Source: Adiantum capillus-veneris (taxonomy: Eukaryota > Streptophyta > Polypodiopsida > Polypodiales > Pteridaceae). From it: 64,000 nucleotides of DNA. The first letter of the stretch is position 1. The number at the start of each line of letters is the position of its first letter. Location: contig CM043959.1 of the NCBI GenBank assembly GCA_014529385.2, forward strand, positions 85,975,029 through 86,039,028. Direction: 5' to 3'. The position numbers and the translations under genes are program-made. The notes under the pieces are model-generated. The model made no database searches. It saw only the letters and a program-made list of their open reading frames with translations, and was not told the origin of the DNA. Positions 35,495 through 45,900 of this stretch are shown piece after piece.

Positions 35495-35563
35495 CAACAG
35501 GTGCTTCCAAGTCCTGAGTCACTGGAGGACGTGATTTAGCAAGAACGAGCGTTTGAGGCGCAA

Positions 35564-36747
35564 ATGAAAAAAATTACAAGGGTTAAGGAAGATGAATTAG
35601 AGAAGGTTTTTCTTGGGGAGCAAGCGGAGTCGCAACCCATATACATTAATAAGCAGTTGGAAGCAAGTTTTAGAGATGATTTGATCAAATTACTGACAGA
35701 ATTTAAGGATGTTTTTGCATGGGAATATGCGGACATGCAGGGACTGGATCCTAAGTTTTATCAGCATACGATCAATCTGAAACCGGATGCGGTGCCCGTG
35801 AAGCAGCATTCGTACAGGATGAATCCAATGTGGCAAAGCAAGTTAAATTGGAAATTGATCGCCTGTTGGAAGTGGGTTTTATTACCCCTATTGATAATCC
35901 GGAATGGATTTCTCCAATTGTGGTAGTACCAAAGAAAAATAAGCGAATCCAAATTTGTGTGGATTACTGGAAATTGAATACTGCTACTGTTCCAGATCCT
36001 TTTCCTCTCCCGTTTTTGGATTCCATTTTGGATGATGTAGCAGGACATGAGATGTATACTTTTCTGGATGGCTTTAGTGGATATAATCAAATCAGAATGG
36101 CATTGCGGGATCAACCAAAAATAGCTTTTATTACTGCATGGGGAGTATTTTCCTGCACAGTAATGTGGTTTGGATTGCAGAATGCACCTTCCACTTTTCA
36201 ACGGGATATGTTTCAAATCTTTGGGCCTTTCTTGACGGATTTTATGCGGATTTTTCATGATGATCTCAGTGTTTTTGGAGCACAATTGGAGCATTTGCAA
36301 CAATTACGGTTATGCTTTACGAAATGCAGAGAGGTAAAATTCAGTTTGAATCCTTTAAAGTGTGCATTTGTTGTTCGCAGTGGCAGGCTCCTGGGGCATA
36401 TCATCTCTGAAGACGACATTTCTGTGGATCCGTATAAAATTGCCGCAATTATGGAAGCGCCTGCACCGAGGAATCAGAAACAGTGCCAGATTTTCCTAGG
36501 TCAAGCCCGATGGCATGGGAGGCATTTGCGGTTTGTCGCGCATTTGGCAATCCCGATTACCAAGGCAGCTCATGCTATAGATTTCGAATGGACACAGGAA
36601 TGTGATTTGGCTTTTCAAAGATTAAAATTGCAGCTCTCCAAAGCTCCGATTATGCTGGCACCAAATTGGGGGCAGGATTTTCATGTGTTCGTGGATGCTT
36701 CGGATCGCGCTATTGGCAGTGTGTTGATGCAGGAACAAAGTCAATGA
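35564..36747 (+). pseudogene. Reverse transcriptase of element B
   Basis: The N-terminal region (LLTEFKDVFAWEYADMQGLD, then INLKPDAVPVKQHSYRMNP) lies in one frame to about 35825, and a one-base shift leads into KLEIDRLLEVGFITPIDNPE, VVPKKNKRIQICVDYWKLN and FLDGFSGYNQIRMALRDQP. The catalytic box is FHDDL, keeping both Asp. The connection and the start of RNase H (VFVDASDRAIGSVLMQEQ) follow before a TGA at 36745. The frame is otherwise clean over 305 codons. Confidence 0.85.
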
Positions 36748-37288
36748 TGGTTCCGACCGGTCTATTATGCCAGTAGACGATTATCATCTGCAGAAAGAAA
36801 TTATTCAGTAACGGAAAGGGAATGTTTAGGGATGATTTATTCAGTGAAGAAATTCCGGCACTATCTGCTGGGCCGACGGTTTTTCTTCCATGTGGACCAT
36901 TCGGCTCTATTATACCTGGTAAGGCAACAGAATTTGACGGGAAGATTGGCCCGATGGGTGCTTCTGTTGCAGGAATTTGACTTTGAGGTCATACACAGGC
37001 CAGGGGCTCAGCATGCGGTGGCTGACTACCTATCCCGACTAGACTCTGGAGAGCCGCCGACGAGGGTCGCTGATGAATTTCCGGATGCATCTCTGTTTCT
37101 AACAGGAGTCGCTGCAGAAGATATTACCGTCCCGAGTCAGGTAAGGGTCATTCCGAGCGTTCCATGGACATGGTATGAGGAGATGTTTCATTTTCTCGAC
37201 AGCGGCAACATACCTTCCTTCTTGACCAGCCATCAGAGGAAACGTATGGCTATTAGAAGCAGGAATTTCGAGATCATTATGGGGAAGC
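36748..37288 (+). pseudogene. RNase H and tether of element B, interrupted by copia
   Basis: Continues the RT frame after the TGA: RPVYYASRRLSSAERNYSVT, then ERECLGMIYSVKKFRHYLLG, FHVDHSALLYLV, RLARWVLLLQEFDFEV and AVADYLSRLDSG. The catalytic Glu (TERE) and Asp (VDHS) blocks are present. The tether ends at the copia insertion, and the same frame resumes beyond it at 42477 in integrase. Confidence 0.85.
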
Positions 37289-37568
37289 TGTAGACATGTA
37301 GTAGTGTTAGTGTGTATACGCGCTTCACCAGGGGCACTTTTCTCCCACTGGGTTTTTCCCCCTGGACATCTGGTGTGAAAGGACACCTTATCTCTTAGGG
37401 TTTCATATAAGCTTTGTAGCTTTGAGTTTGTACATACAATTATTATTCCAATACAGAGAGAGAGACTACAGAGATCTCGTACACAAGCTCTGTGTCTTCT
37501 CCTTCTCCATCTTCTTCCTACTCTGAGTTGCTGTCTTCCTTCTGTTTCCTGTTTCATCATCTTCAACA
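37289..37568 (+). repeat. Copia 5' LTR
   Basis: 280 bp, TG...CA ends. A TATA-like CATATAAG lies at 37404-37411, and a GA-rich patch (CAGAGAGAGAGACTACAGAG) follows. It drives transcription of the element. Confidence 0.95.
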
Positions 37569-37570
37569 AT

Positions 37571-37582
37571 TGGTATCAGAGC
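37571..37582 (+). other. Copia primer-binding site
   Basis: TGGTATCAGAGC, complementary to the 3' end of plant initiator tRNA-Met, two bases after the 5' LTR. The standard primer site of plant copia elements. Confidence 0.95.
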
Positions 37583-37967
37583 AAGGTGATTTTCAGAGCC
37601 TCTACTTGCGTTTTCGCGTCCGCGCGCGCAATCGCAGTTTTCAGGCAGTTTTCGGAAAATTTGTTCGTGGGAGCATCCTCGACGTTCCGGGAGTATTCTG
37701 ATCAGGCGACCTGGGGTTTTACCCCCCTTTCGAAGCCGTTCGAGCCCTCAGAATTTCGTTCTGAGCAGCGTAGCAGAAGTTCCTTTTCCGAGGTGTTTAG
37801 ATCAAGAGGGTGTGCTTTTTGACAGATTTTCTTCAGGTAAACAGTTCTTTTGGGAAGCAGCTTGTCTTAGCTTTGTGCTGAGATTTTGTGTAGAGTTTTG
37901 CTTGGATTGGAGAGGAGATTTGTGAATCTCTTGGAGGTTCTTTTGCTCTCTTGTGTGCATCTACAGT

Positions 37968-40900
37968 ATGGCTCAATCTACGGAGAAAGAGATTTTTGGT
38001 GCGTTTACATCCGAAGACAAATTGGATGGTACCAACTATTCTCTTTGGTCTTTTATGGCCAAAAATGTTTTGGTTGGTAAAGGATTGTGGGATTATGTAT
38101 CTGGAGATGAAGTTCGTCCAGGTAGCATTGCACCTGCCACGCCTGGTCGTGGTGCAGCTGTTGGTGCAGGACCCTCACAAGTCACTCCAGAGCAAAAGAG
38201 ATGGGATACTAAAGATGCACAGGCTATGGCTGTGATTGCCTTAACCATAAAGAGGACAATCACACCACATATCAGATCTTGCAGAACTTCTGAGGATGCT
38301 TGGAACACTCTGCAAGCTATGTTTGGAGGAAGAAACGCTGCCAGAATAGAGTTTTTGAAGAAACAACTTGACAAAATACAGATGGACGAAGGTGACGATA
38401 TTGTCGAGCATCTTACAAAAATCAGGGATCTTAAAGAGCAATTGCTTAGCATTGATGAAGTGATTCCAGAGAAGGACTTGGTTTCCAAAACACTCAATTC
38501 ACTACCACCATCTTATTTGACTTTTCAGACTTCTTTGACTCTGTCTTTGCGAGCTAATCCTGACCCTCTTCATTTTGAAGAGTTAGTGGCTTTGCTATTG
38601 CAGGATGATCAATCACGTAAGAACAAGTCTTTACAGGTGGATGGTATGGATCATGCTCTTGTTGTACAGAACAAAAACAGGGGTAAAGAGAGTGCTCATC
38701 ACTCCAAGTCTAGTGCAGGACAGTCTTCAGAGAAGTCTAAAGGTGATTCAGACAAGTCCAAGAAGAAAGGTAAATGTCACTACTGCAAGAAACCTGGTCA
38801 CTACATTAGTGAGTGTAAAAAGCGAATTGCTAAAGAAAAGAAGAAAGAGTCAAGTTTGGTTGTTTCAGCTTCTGGTGATTCTTCTACAGCTAAAGAAGAG
38901 TCTGCAAACTTTGTGCAGGATTCTTATGCTTTTGTAGTATGTTCAAATTTTTCTGCTTACAGTGTTGACAAGACACAAATGATTTGGTACTTTGATAGTG
39001 ATGCATCCAGGCATATTACTTCAAGGAAGGATTTGTTTTGTTCATTGGATGCAGCTCCAGCAGGAAAGAAGGTGACATGTGCAAATAATGCTTCTTATCC
39101 AATCAAAGGCGTTGGTAAGATTTTGATTACCATTTCAGATGGTTCAGATTTATGCTTGCCAGATGTCTTATATGTTCCAGGGATCAAGAAGAATTTGTTG
39201 TCTGTATCCTCTCTTGCAAAAAATGGTCTTCGGGTCATTTTTGAGGATGACAAATGTGTTGTACGAGATCGAGAGAATGGTTATTCTCTTATCACTACAG
39301 GTACGCTGGAAAATGGACTATTTGTGCTAGATCGTTATGAAAAGCAGATTCAGGTATGTATTGCAGAAACAAAGACTCAGGCCATGCAGGATGCTGAGTT
39401 GTGGCATGCTAGATTTGGGCATGTTGGTTATGGCAGTTTGATGACTTTACAACGTCATAATATGGTGCATGATTTGTCTTTATTGGAGATGCCACCAAGA
39501 CATGTATGTGAAGGTTGCGTTCTTGGAAAGATGCACAGATTTGCATTTTCGCAGGATGGTTCAGTTAGAGCGACACGAAAGTTGCAGCTTGTACACAGTG
39601 ATGTATGTGGTCCTATGAGGACGCCATCTATAGGAAACAGCCTTTATTTTGTGACCTTCATTGATGACTTTTCCAGGTTTTGTTGGGTGTATCCACTCAA
39701 AGCAAAGTCAGATGTGTTTGCAGTTTTTCAACATTATGTCGCCATGGTTGAAAATGAAACAGGTTGCAAAGTACAGACTCTTCGTACCGATCGAGGAGGT
39801 GAATACATGTCAGGTGCATTTAAGGATTTTTTGGGAAAGAAAGGCATTAAACACCAATGCACTATGCCATACACACCACAACAGAATGGTGTTGCAGAAA
39901 GGAAGAACAGGTCTTTAATGGAGACAGCTAGATGTATGCTCAAGGCTAAGAGTTTGCCTCATAAGCTATGGATGGAGGCAGTTGCTTGTGCAGCACATGT
40001 TTTGAACAGGTGTCCTACTCGTGCCTTGAAGACCATTACTGCATATGAAGCTTGGTATGACAAAAAACCTTCAGTCAGTTATCTTCGTGTTTTTGGTTGT
40101 CTTGCTTATGCTCACATCCCTCAGCAGTTACGTGGGAAGCTTGATGATAAGGCAATCAAATGTATATTTGTGGGGTACAGTAGTGGAAGTAAAGGTTATA
40201 GACTTTACAATCCTGCTACAAACAAGATTTTTGAAAGTCGTGATGTAATTTTTGCAGAAACTACTGCTCAACCTATGGTTGCTTTTGATGTACCTCATAT
40301 GCAGACACATGATGTATTTGAAGGTTTGCTTCCTTCTTTTGTGGAAAATCAAGATTCACAACAGGTTGATAATCTTGATCAATCTTTTGATCAGCATGTG
40401 ACACCTCATGATGTAGAGGAAATTGTGCGTGAAGAGCAAGAAGTTCTCAGGGAAGAAAGAACCTTGCCTAAATGGGTTCAGAAAACTTTGCAGGATAGCA
40501 AGTTGGATGCACCGTTGCCACGGAAAACACGTGCTGGTACTACTTTTGGCAGAGAGCAAGTAGATTTGGCTTGCTTTAGCACTCTTTGTGATGCAGATGA
40601 GCCTGATTCATTTGAACAAGCTTTAGAGTGTGTTCAGTGGAAAGATGCTATGCAGCAAGAAATTGATTCTATTCATAAGAATCATACATGGGATCTAGTG
40701 GACTTGCCTACAGGTAAAAAGCCTATTGGTACAAAGTGGGTTTTTAAGGTAAAAAGGAAACAAGATGGTACTGTTGACAGGTACAAAGCAAGGCTTGTGG
40801 CAAAAGGCTATGCGCAACAGAAAGGCATAGATTATGATGAAACCTTTGCTCCTACTTCTCGTGCGTCCACAGTTAGATCACTAGTTGCAATTGCTGCTCA

Positions 40901-42149
40901 TCATGGTTGGAAAGTGCATCAGTTGGATATCAAAACTGCTTTTTTGAATGGTGATTTGCAGGAAGAAGTTTATGTAAGTCAACCAAGTGGTTTTGTTGTA
41001 AAAGGTCAAGAGCAAAAGGTATGTAGATTGCGTAAAGCTTTGTATGGTCTCAAACAGGCTCCAAGAGCATGGTATGAGAAGATACATACTTATTTGATTG
41101 GCCAGGGATTTCAGAATAGTCCAGCAGAAAGTACTTTGTATGTCAAAAAGAGAGATGGAGTTCTCATTATGCTAACACTTTATGTGGATGATATGCTTCT
41201 TACAGGCAATACTACAGATGAAATTGAAGCGTTTAAAGATGCTTTGAGAAAAACCTTTGAGATGTCTGATCTTGGTTTGCTACATTATTACTTGGGTATT
41301 CAGTTTGTGCAATCAGAGGATGGCATATACATGTTGCAGGCAAAATATTTGCATAAAATTTTGGACAAGTTTGGTATGCAAAATTGTAAGCCAATCTCTA
41401 CACCCGTAGAAACTGGATCAAAGTTGAGCATGCACGATGCTGGAGAACCTTTTGATGTACATACTTATGCAGCAGCGGTTGGTTGCTTGATATATTTGGC
41501 AGGCAACACTCGTCCAGACATTCAATTTGGGGTTTCACAAGCAAGCAGATTTATGCACAGCCCAGGTATGCATCATTGGCAGGCTGTGAAGCGCATACTT
41601 CGTTACCTTTCAGGTACCCCTAATCTTGCCATGTTCTTTCCAAGGGGGGATATGTATGGAAAGCACAGTTCTATGCAGCTTCTTGGTTACAGCGATTCAG
41701 ATTGGGCTGGTGATTTTGACACACGACATTCCACAAGTGGCAATTGTTTTTTCTTGGGAAATGCATGTATATCTTGGCTAAGCAAGAAGCAACCCACAGT
41801 GGCTACATCAACTTGTGAAGCTGAGTACAGGTCAGCTTTCACGGCAACAGTTGATTGTGTATGGATACGCAGGTTATTGGCAGATCTTTGTGAGTGTCAA
41901 CAGGCACCCGCTACCATTTTCACTGACAGTCAGAGTGCTATGGCAGTTGCAAGGAATCCAGTATTTCATGCAAGAACAAAGCACATAGAGGTTCACTACC
42001 ACTATGTCAGGGAAAGGCTACATGCAGGGGAGATCACACTAACTTACTGTCCTACACAGGATAACATTGCAGATCTATTTACGAAGGCGTTATCACGAGA
42101 AAAGTTTGAAGCTTTTCGAAAAGCTTTGGGCTTACTCTCATACACATGA
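37968..42149 (+). CDS. Copia Gag-Pol polyprotein, 1393 aa
   Basis: Start chosen at ATG 37968 (MAQSTEKEIFGAFTSEDKLD), the usual Gag opening; an in-frame ATG five codons upstream is less likely. Approximate residues: Gag capsid 10-230; zinc knuckle CHYCKKPGHYISEC about 270; protease about 340, reading WYFDSDASRHIT instead of DSGAS; integrase zinc finger H-x4-H..C-x2-C (WHARFGHV, CEGCVLGK) about 480-530; DD35E core with VHSDVCGP, LRTDRGGEY and NGVAERKN, exactly 35 residues between second Asp and Glu; RT about 920-1170 with KARLVAKGYAQQKG and LYVDDMLL; RNase H about 1240-1385 with YSDSDWAGD, CEAEY and FTDSQSA. Length is normal. The Gly-to-Asp change at codon GAT 39000-39002 probably kills the protease, so the copy may now need help in trans. 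Confidence 0.95.
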   Translation: MAQSTEKEIFGAFTSEDKLDGTNYSLWSFMAKNVLVGKGLWDYVSGDEVRPGSIAPATPGRGAAVGAGPSQVTPEQKRWDTKDAQAMAVIALTIKRTITPHIRSCRTSEDAWNTLQAMFGGRNAARIEFLKKQLDKIQMDEGDDIVEHLTKIRDLKEQLLSIDEVIPEKDLVSKTLNSLPPSYLTFQTSLTLSLRANPDPLHFEELVALLLQDDQSRKNKSLQVDGMDHALVVQNKNRGKESAHHSKSSAGQSSEKSKGDSDKSKKKGKCHYCKKPGHYISECKKRIAKEKKKESSLVVSASGDSSTAKEESANFVQDSYAFVVCSNFSAYSVDKTQMIWYFDSDASRHITSRKDLFCSLDAAPAGKKVTCANNASYPIKGVGKILITISDGSDLCLPDVLYVPGIKKNLLSVSSLAKNGLRVIFEDDKCVVRDRENGYSLITTGTLENGLFVLDRYEKQIQVCIAETKTQAMQDAELWHARFGHVGYGSLMTLQRHNMVHDLSLLEMPPRHVCEGCVLGKMHRFAFSQDGSVRATRKLQLVHSDVCGPMRTPSIGNSLYFVTFIDDFSRFCWVYPLKAKSDVFAVFQHYVAMVENETGCKVQTLRTDRGGEYMSGAFKDFLGKKGIKHQCTMPYTPQQNGVAERKNRSLMETARCMLKAKSLPHKLWMEAVACAAHVLNRCPTRALKTITAYEAWYDKKPSVSYLRVFGCLAYAHIPQQLRGKLDDKAIKCIFVGYSSGSKGYRLYNPATNKIFESRDVIFAETTAQPMVAFDVPHMQTHDVFEGLLPSFVENQDSQQVDNLDQSFDQHVTPHDVEEIVREEQEVLREERTLPKWVQKTLQDSKLDAPLPRKTRAGTTFGREQVDLACFSTLCDADEPDSFEQALECVQWKDAMQQEIDSIHKNHTWDLVDLPTGKKPIGTKWVFKVKRKQDGTVDRYKARLVAKGYAQQKGIDYDETFAPTSRASTVRSLVAIAAHHGWKVHQLDIKTAFLNGDLQEEVYVSQPSGFVVKGQEQKVCRLRKALYGLKQAPRAWYEKIHTYLIGQGFQNSPAESTLYVKKRDGVLIMLTLYVDDMLLTGNTTDEIEAFKDALRKTFEMSDLGLLHYYLGIQFVQSEDGIYMLQAKYLHKILDKFGMQNCKPISTPVETGSKLSMHDAGEPFDVHTYAAAVGCLIYLAGNTRPDIQFGVSQASRFMHSPGMHHWQAVKRILRYLSGTPNLAMFFPRGDMYGKHSSMQLLGYSDSDWAGDFDTRHSTSGNCFFLGNACISWLSKKQPTVATSTCEAEYRSAFTATVDCVWIRRLLADLCECQQAPATIFTDSQSAMAVARNPVFHARTKHIEVHYHYVRERLHAGEITLTYCPTQDNIADLFTKALSREKFEAFRKALGLLSYT

Positions 42150-42186
42150 TGATCTGCTACCTTGTACGGATTCAAACTATCACTAC

Positions 42187-42194
42187 AGGGGGGA
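42187..42194 (+). other. Copia polypurine tract
   Basis: AGGGGGGA, two bases (TT) before the 3' LTR. Primer for plus-strand DNA synthesis. Confidence 0.9.
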
Positions 42195-42196
42195 TT

Positions 42197-42476
42197 TGTA
42201 GACATGTAGTAGTGTTAGTGTGTATACGCGCTTCACCAGGGGCACTTTTCTCCCACTGGGTTTTTCCCCCTGGACATCTGGTGTGAAAGGACACCTTATC
42301 TCTTAGGGTTTCATATAAGCTTTGTAGCTTTGAGTTTGTACATACAATTATTATTCCAATACAGAGAGAGAGACTACAGAGATCTCGTACACAAGCTCTG
42401 TGTCTTCTCCTTCTCCATCTTCTTCCTACTCTGAGTTGCTGTCTTCCTTCTGTTTCCTGTTTCATCATCTTCAACA
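42197..42476 (+). repeat. Copia 3' LTR
   Basis: 280 bp, same as the 5' LTR at every position I compared, followed by the target duplication GAAGC. Confidence 0.95.
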
Positions 42477-43866
42477 GAAGCTCTATTACCGCACGGTGGC
42501 AGAGGTGTTACTCCGATGTGTGCTACCACAGGAGCAGGAAGTAGTCCTAGAGGAAGTACATACGGGTATTGCCGGAGGTCACTTTGCAGCACTAATTACA
42601 GCTAGAAAGGTTCTCCAATCAGGATTATGGTGGCCAACATTGTTTCAAGATGCGAGAAACTATGTGCAACAGTGTGATGTGTGTTAGCGTTTGGGGCAAC
42701 CTACCAAACGGTCGAGAATGCCTTTTCAGCCAGTCTTGCCCTTGGAGCCTTTTCAAAAGTGGGGTTTGGATTTTGTTGGTCCTTTTAAACCAGTGGCAGC
42801 TCACACACGGAATAAGTATATCTTGACAGCCACGGATTACGCTACCAAATGGGTGGAGGCATGGCCTTTGAGGGATAACACTGCAATTTCTGTGGCGGGA
42901 TGCTTATATAAGGATATCTTTTCTAGATATGGCTGCCCTATTGAGCTGGTTAGTGACCGGGGAAGTCATTTTTTGAATAAGGTGATGGAGAGAATGCTGC
43001 GGTTTTACTTTGTATTGCACAAGAAATCTTCTCCATATTATCCTCAGGCGAATGGGCAAGCAGAATCAACCAATAAACAATTGATTCGAATTTTGACAAA
43101 GTTAGTGAATATGAATAGAACGGATTGGGATGTGAAACTTCCTTCTGCCTTATGGGCCTATCAAACAGCTTACAAAGTGGCAACAGGATTGACTCCTTTT
43201 AAGTTAGCATTTGGCATGGAGGCAATCACTCCGGTGGAGCATGTGATTCCGAGTTTACGGATGTTGATTGTGGATTGGCTTCTTCCGGAGGATTCCGTGA
43301 TTTATCGATTGGATGTTTTGCAGGAACTGGACGAAGATCGGCTGTAGAGCTTTGCGGTGCTGCAGGATCTGCAGTCAAGGCGGAAAAAATGGCTGGATCG
43401 CCCGAAACCACGGCAATTTGTTCGAGGAGAGCTAGTCCTTGTCTTCAATTCCCGTCTCGGGAAGATGCCGGGGAAGCTTAAATTAAGGTGGTCAGGACCA
43501 TTTTGGATTTTTCAAGCATGCGGGCCTATTTCTTTTTATTTGGCGGATTTGTGGGGGGAGGTTATTTCTGTGCCGGTCAATGGTTTCAGACTGCGCCATT
43601 ATGTTTCACCTACCACGATTCAGTGCCCCTTTGTTGCGGTACAAGAGCCGGAAGCCGCCTTAATCATGATTGGGGACTCTTTTGCATGCAATCTTGGGAA
43701 GCGGGAAAAGATCTATGATGGTTGCGACATCGTGGATCGCCCTATTTTGGGAACTCATTGTGGAAGGGTTACTATTGCATGCATACGTTTTTTATTGTGG
43801 TTCTCTAGTTTCGTGTGTCGCATGCTCTTAGTGTTTTATTCTCTGCTCCTGCATCTCATCGCCACC
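42477..43866 (+). pseudogene. Integrase of element B
   Basis: One plus-strand frame with two in-frame stops: TAG 42685 directly after the zinc-finger CDVC, and TAG 43345. Blocks: GGHFAALITARKVLQSGLWW and YVQQCDVC (zinc binding), WGLDFVGPFKP and ILTATDYATKWVEAWPL (first Asp), ELVSDRGSHFL (second Asp), YYPQANGQAESTNKQLI (Glu), and C-terminal LKLRWSGPFWIF and VNGFRLRHYVSPT (GPY/F-type module). Both stops fit single C-to-T changes. After the module the frame runs on without stop through a hydrophobic stretch (IRFLLWFSSFVCRMLLVFYS) into the extra ORF. Confidence 0.85.
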
Positions 43867-45900
43867 ATGACAGCTTCTCTTCTGCAGTGTGTCCCTTTCA
43901 CTCCCGTGCAGCAGCTCGCGCTTCAACAAGTGGACTCATGGCTGCAGGACTTACGGCTGCGTGTGTTCGCCAACCTGGACTGGCAAGGAATCCCAGTGCA
44001 CCTGCAGGCAGCACGTTTGAACGAGCAACTCACGGTTGGGGATATGGTGGTCCTCAACAATCAACAGATACAACTGACAGCAGAAAGAATCTCAAGATTT
44101 GTTGTTTACCCAACGATGGCGTGGTGCGAGTCTCCTATGTGATCCCTGTCGCAAATGTCGAGCAGAAATTTGGCTTGAAGGTCAAAGGGGAGTATAAACT
44201 GTCAGGGTTGTCAGATGTGGCAACCAGGGATGCATATCGGTGGTTCCTTGAGGCGATTTGGCTACAGGACAAAACGTATACTATTTCGACTCGAGCTAGA
44301 AATGTGTTGCATTCGGCCAACTTTGGGCCAGTAGCTTGGGCAGCAGTGGTCAGAGAGCGAGTGCTGGCGGAGTGCCAACGAGTGATGGCACAGTTGGGGA
44401 GGGGTACCCCAACCAATACAAAGGTGGTCCAACTGCTCACATTGATCTTTCCTTTGAGAAAAGTGTTTCCTCTCGCCCTGCGTCCTCTTTGCCACTTTGA
44501 AGATGATTGCTTGGTGGTCCAAGGAACTAATCCTCCTCTGTCGCAAACACAAAGCTTGGCAGTGCCGGCGAAGAGGAAAACACGGCAGCAACAGGTGGGT
44601 ACTGTGAAATTGCCTGGTTCATTGACGGAGGTGGTATCCTCTGGAGCCCAGGAGATGGCCACTGCAGGTGCAGGATCAGCAAGCCGCAAGCGCGGTCGTG
44701 CGGAGCAGCAATTTTCAACACCACCTCCAGCAACTGCATCTCCTATTGGGGAAGATTCTGTGGTGGCTCGCTGGCACCGCCGAATTCAGGAAAGAGTTAG
44801 CAGTACGACTCCCTTACGGATGAGCTCTGCGGTTGCGGACGTCCCCGCTCAACCGGAAACGTCGAGTATTACGAATGCGGCTGCCTCGACGGGAGGTATT
44901 CTCCCCGCAGTGCTACCCTGGGAGGCTACGGCAGTAGCGATCCCTGCTGACCAATTACAGGCATGCGACACATTTTTTAGCAGACTTGTAGAGTCTATTC
45001 ATGCGGCCTGGACAGCCCCAACCACAGAGGGACGAGTCAATGAGCTGGAAGCGCAGGTAGCGACTTCGCAGACTCGGATTGACGAGTTAAACACTCAGAA
45101 TGAACAGCTGACTACCACTACTCGCCAGCAAGGGGCAGAAATACAAAGATTAAGAGGGGCTAATGCTGAGTTTGTAAGGTCTATTCAACAAGAACTTCTT
45201 CAGTTGAGAACACAGCATAGCCTAGCTTCTTACTTAACCTCGCACCTTGGCAATGTAATGATCAACATGACTGATTTGGATGCATTGGAATGTGGAGATG
45301 CAAGAGGATCTTCGAACTTTTTTAGATAATCAATTACAAAGCTGGAGCACACGCTTGGCTGCTGAGGTGGGAGCACAACCACCCGCTCAGCAGGTTGTGG
45401 TGCACCAACCCGAGTCACCCAACATTGACAGAGGTAAGAGTGTTGTTCCAGAGGGTTTTGATGTTGCTGATTGGGCACAAGCTACAGAGGATTGTGCTGA
45501 AGCCCAGGCTCATGTCTCTCGTTTGAAGAAAATGATTCGTCGATTTTGTAAGGAGAGGCGCAGGGTCTTTTTTTGGGTGGAGACCTTAGCTCATTCCTTT
45601 TCTCTCAGTCTCCCACCTTGCCCTTCATTTTGGGCTGCTCTTAATCTCTACCTTACTCGTTATTATTCCTTGCATACACCTCTTGCTCCTCTGCCACAGA
45701 CGCCTCAATCTATCTCCTTGCCAACGCAGTTTATTCCTCGGGCTGCCTGGCCGGAACAAATTGAGATAGATCCACGTCTTTTGGATGAGGTCTATCGAGC
45801 CCATACTGCAGATTTTCAGGGCTTTGGCTATATTGATGTTTCCTCTTCACCAGAGCAGGGTGCAGAGCAATCACCGGAACCTTCCAATCGGAGGGGCTGA
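43867..45900 (+). pseudogene. Additional 3' ORF of element B, unknown function
   Basis: ATG at 43867 in good context (GCCACCATGA) opens a frame that, with two single-base shifts (near 44110 and near 45285), continues to the TGA at 45898, about 675 codons. The N-terminal third is a mixed fold-like region (VDSWLQDLRLRVFANLDWQG, DAYRWFLEAIWLQDKTYTIS). The middle is low-complexity with a basic RKTRQQQ patch and SRKRGRAEQQ. Then comes a heptad-rich coiled coil, VNELEAQVATSQTRIDELNT onward to QQELLQLRTQHSL (about 45035-45215), and a C-terminal part (AHVSRLKKMIRRFCKERRRV). Extra 3' ORFs are known in Athila/Tat elements, some called env-like, but I cannot match this one. It starts in frame with integrase. 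Confidence 0.6.

Larger units (their letters stand above)
37289..42476 (+). mobile_element. Full-length, recent Ty1/copia retrotransposon
   Basis: The element is 5188 bp with two 280-bp LTRs that I read as identical, starting TGTAGACATG and ending TTCAACA. The 5-bp target duplication GAAGC lies at 37284-37288 and 42477-42481. A tRNA-iMet primer site follows the 5' LTR and a polypurine tract precedes the 3' LTR. One uninterrupted gag-pol frame fills the interior. Identical LTRs mean little time since insertion. It sits in element B between RNase H and integrase, in the same orientation. The only obvious coding lesion is in the protease active site. Confidence 0.97.
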
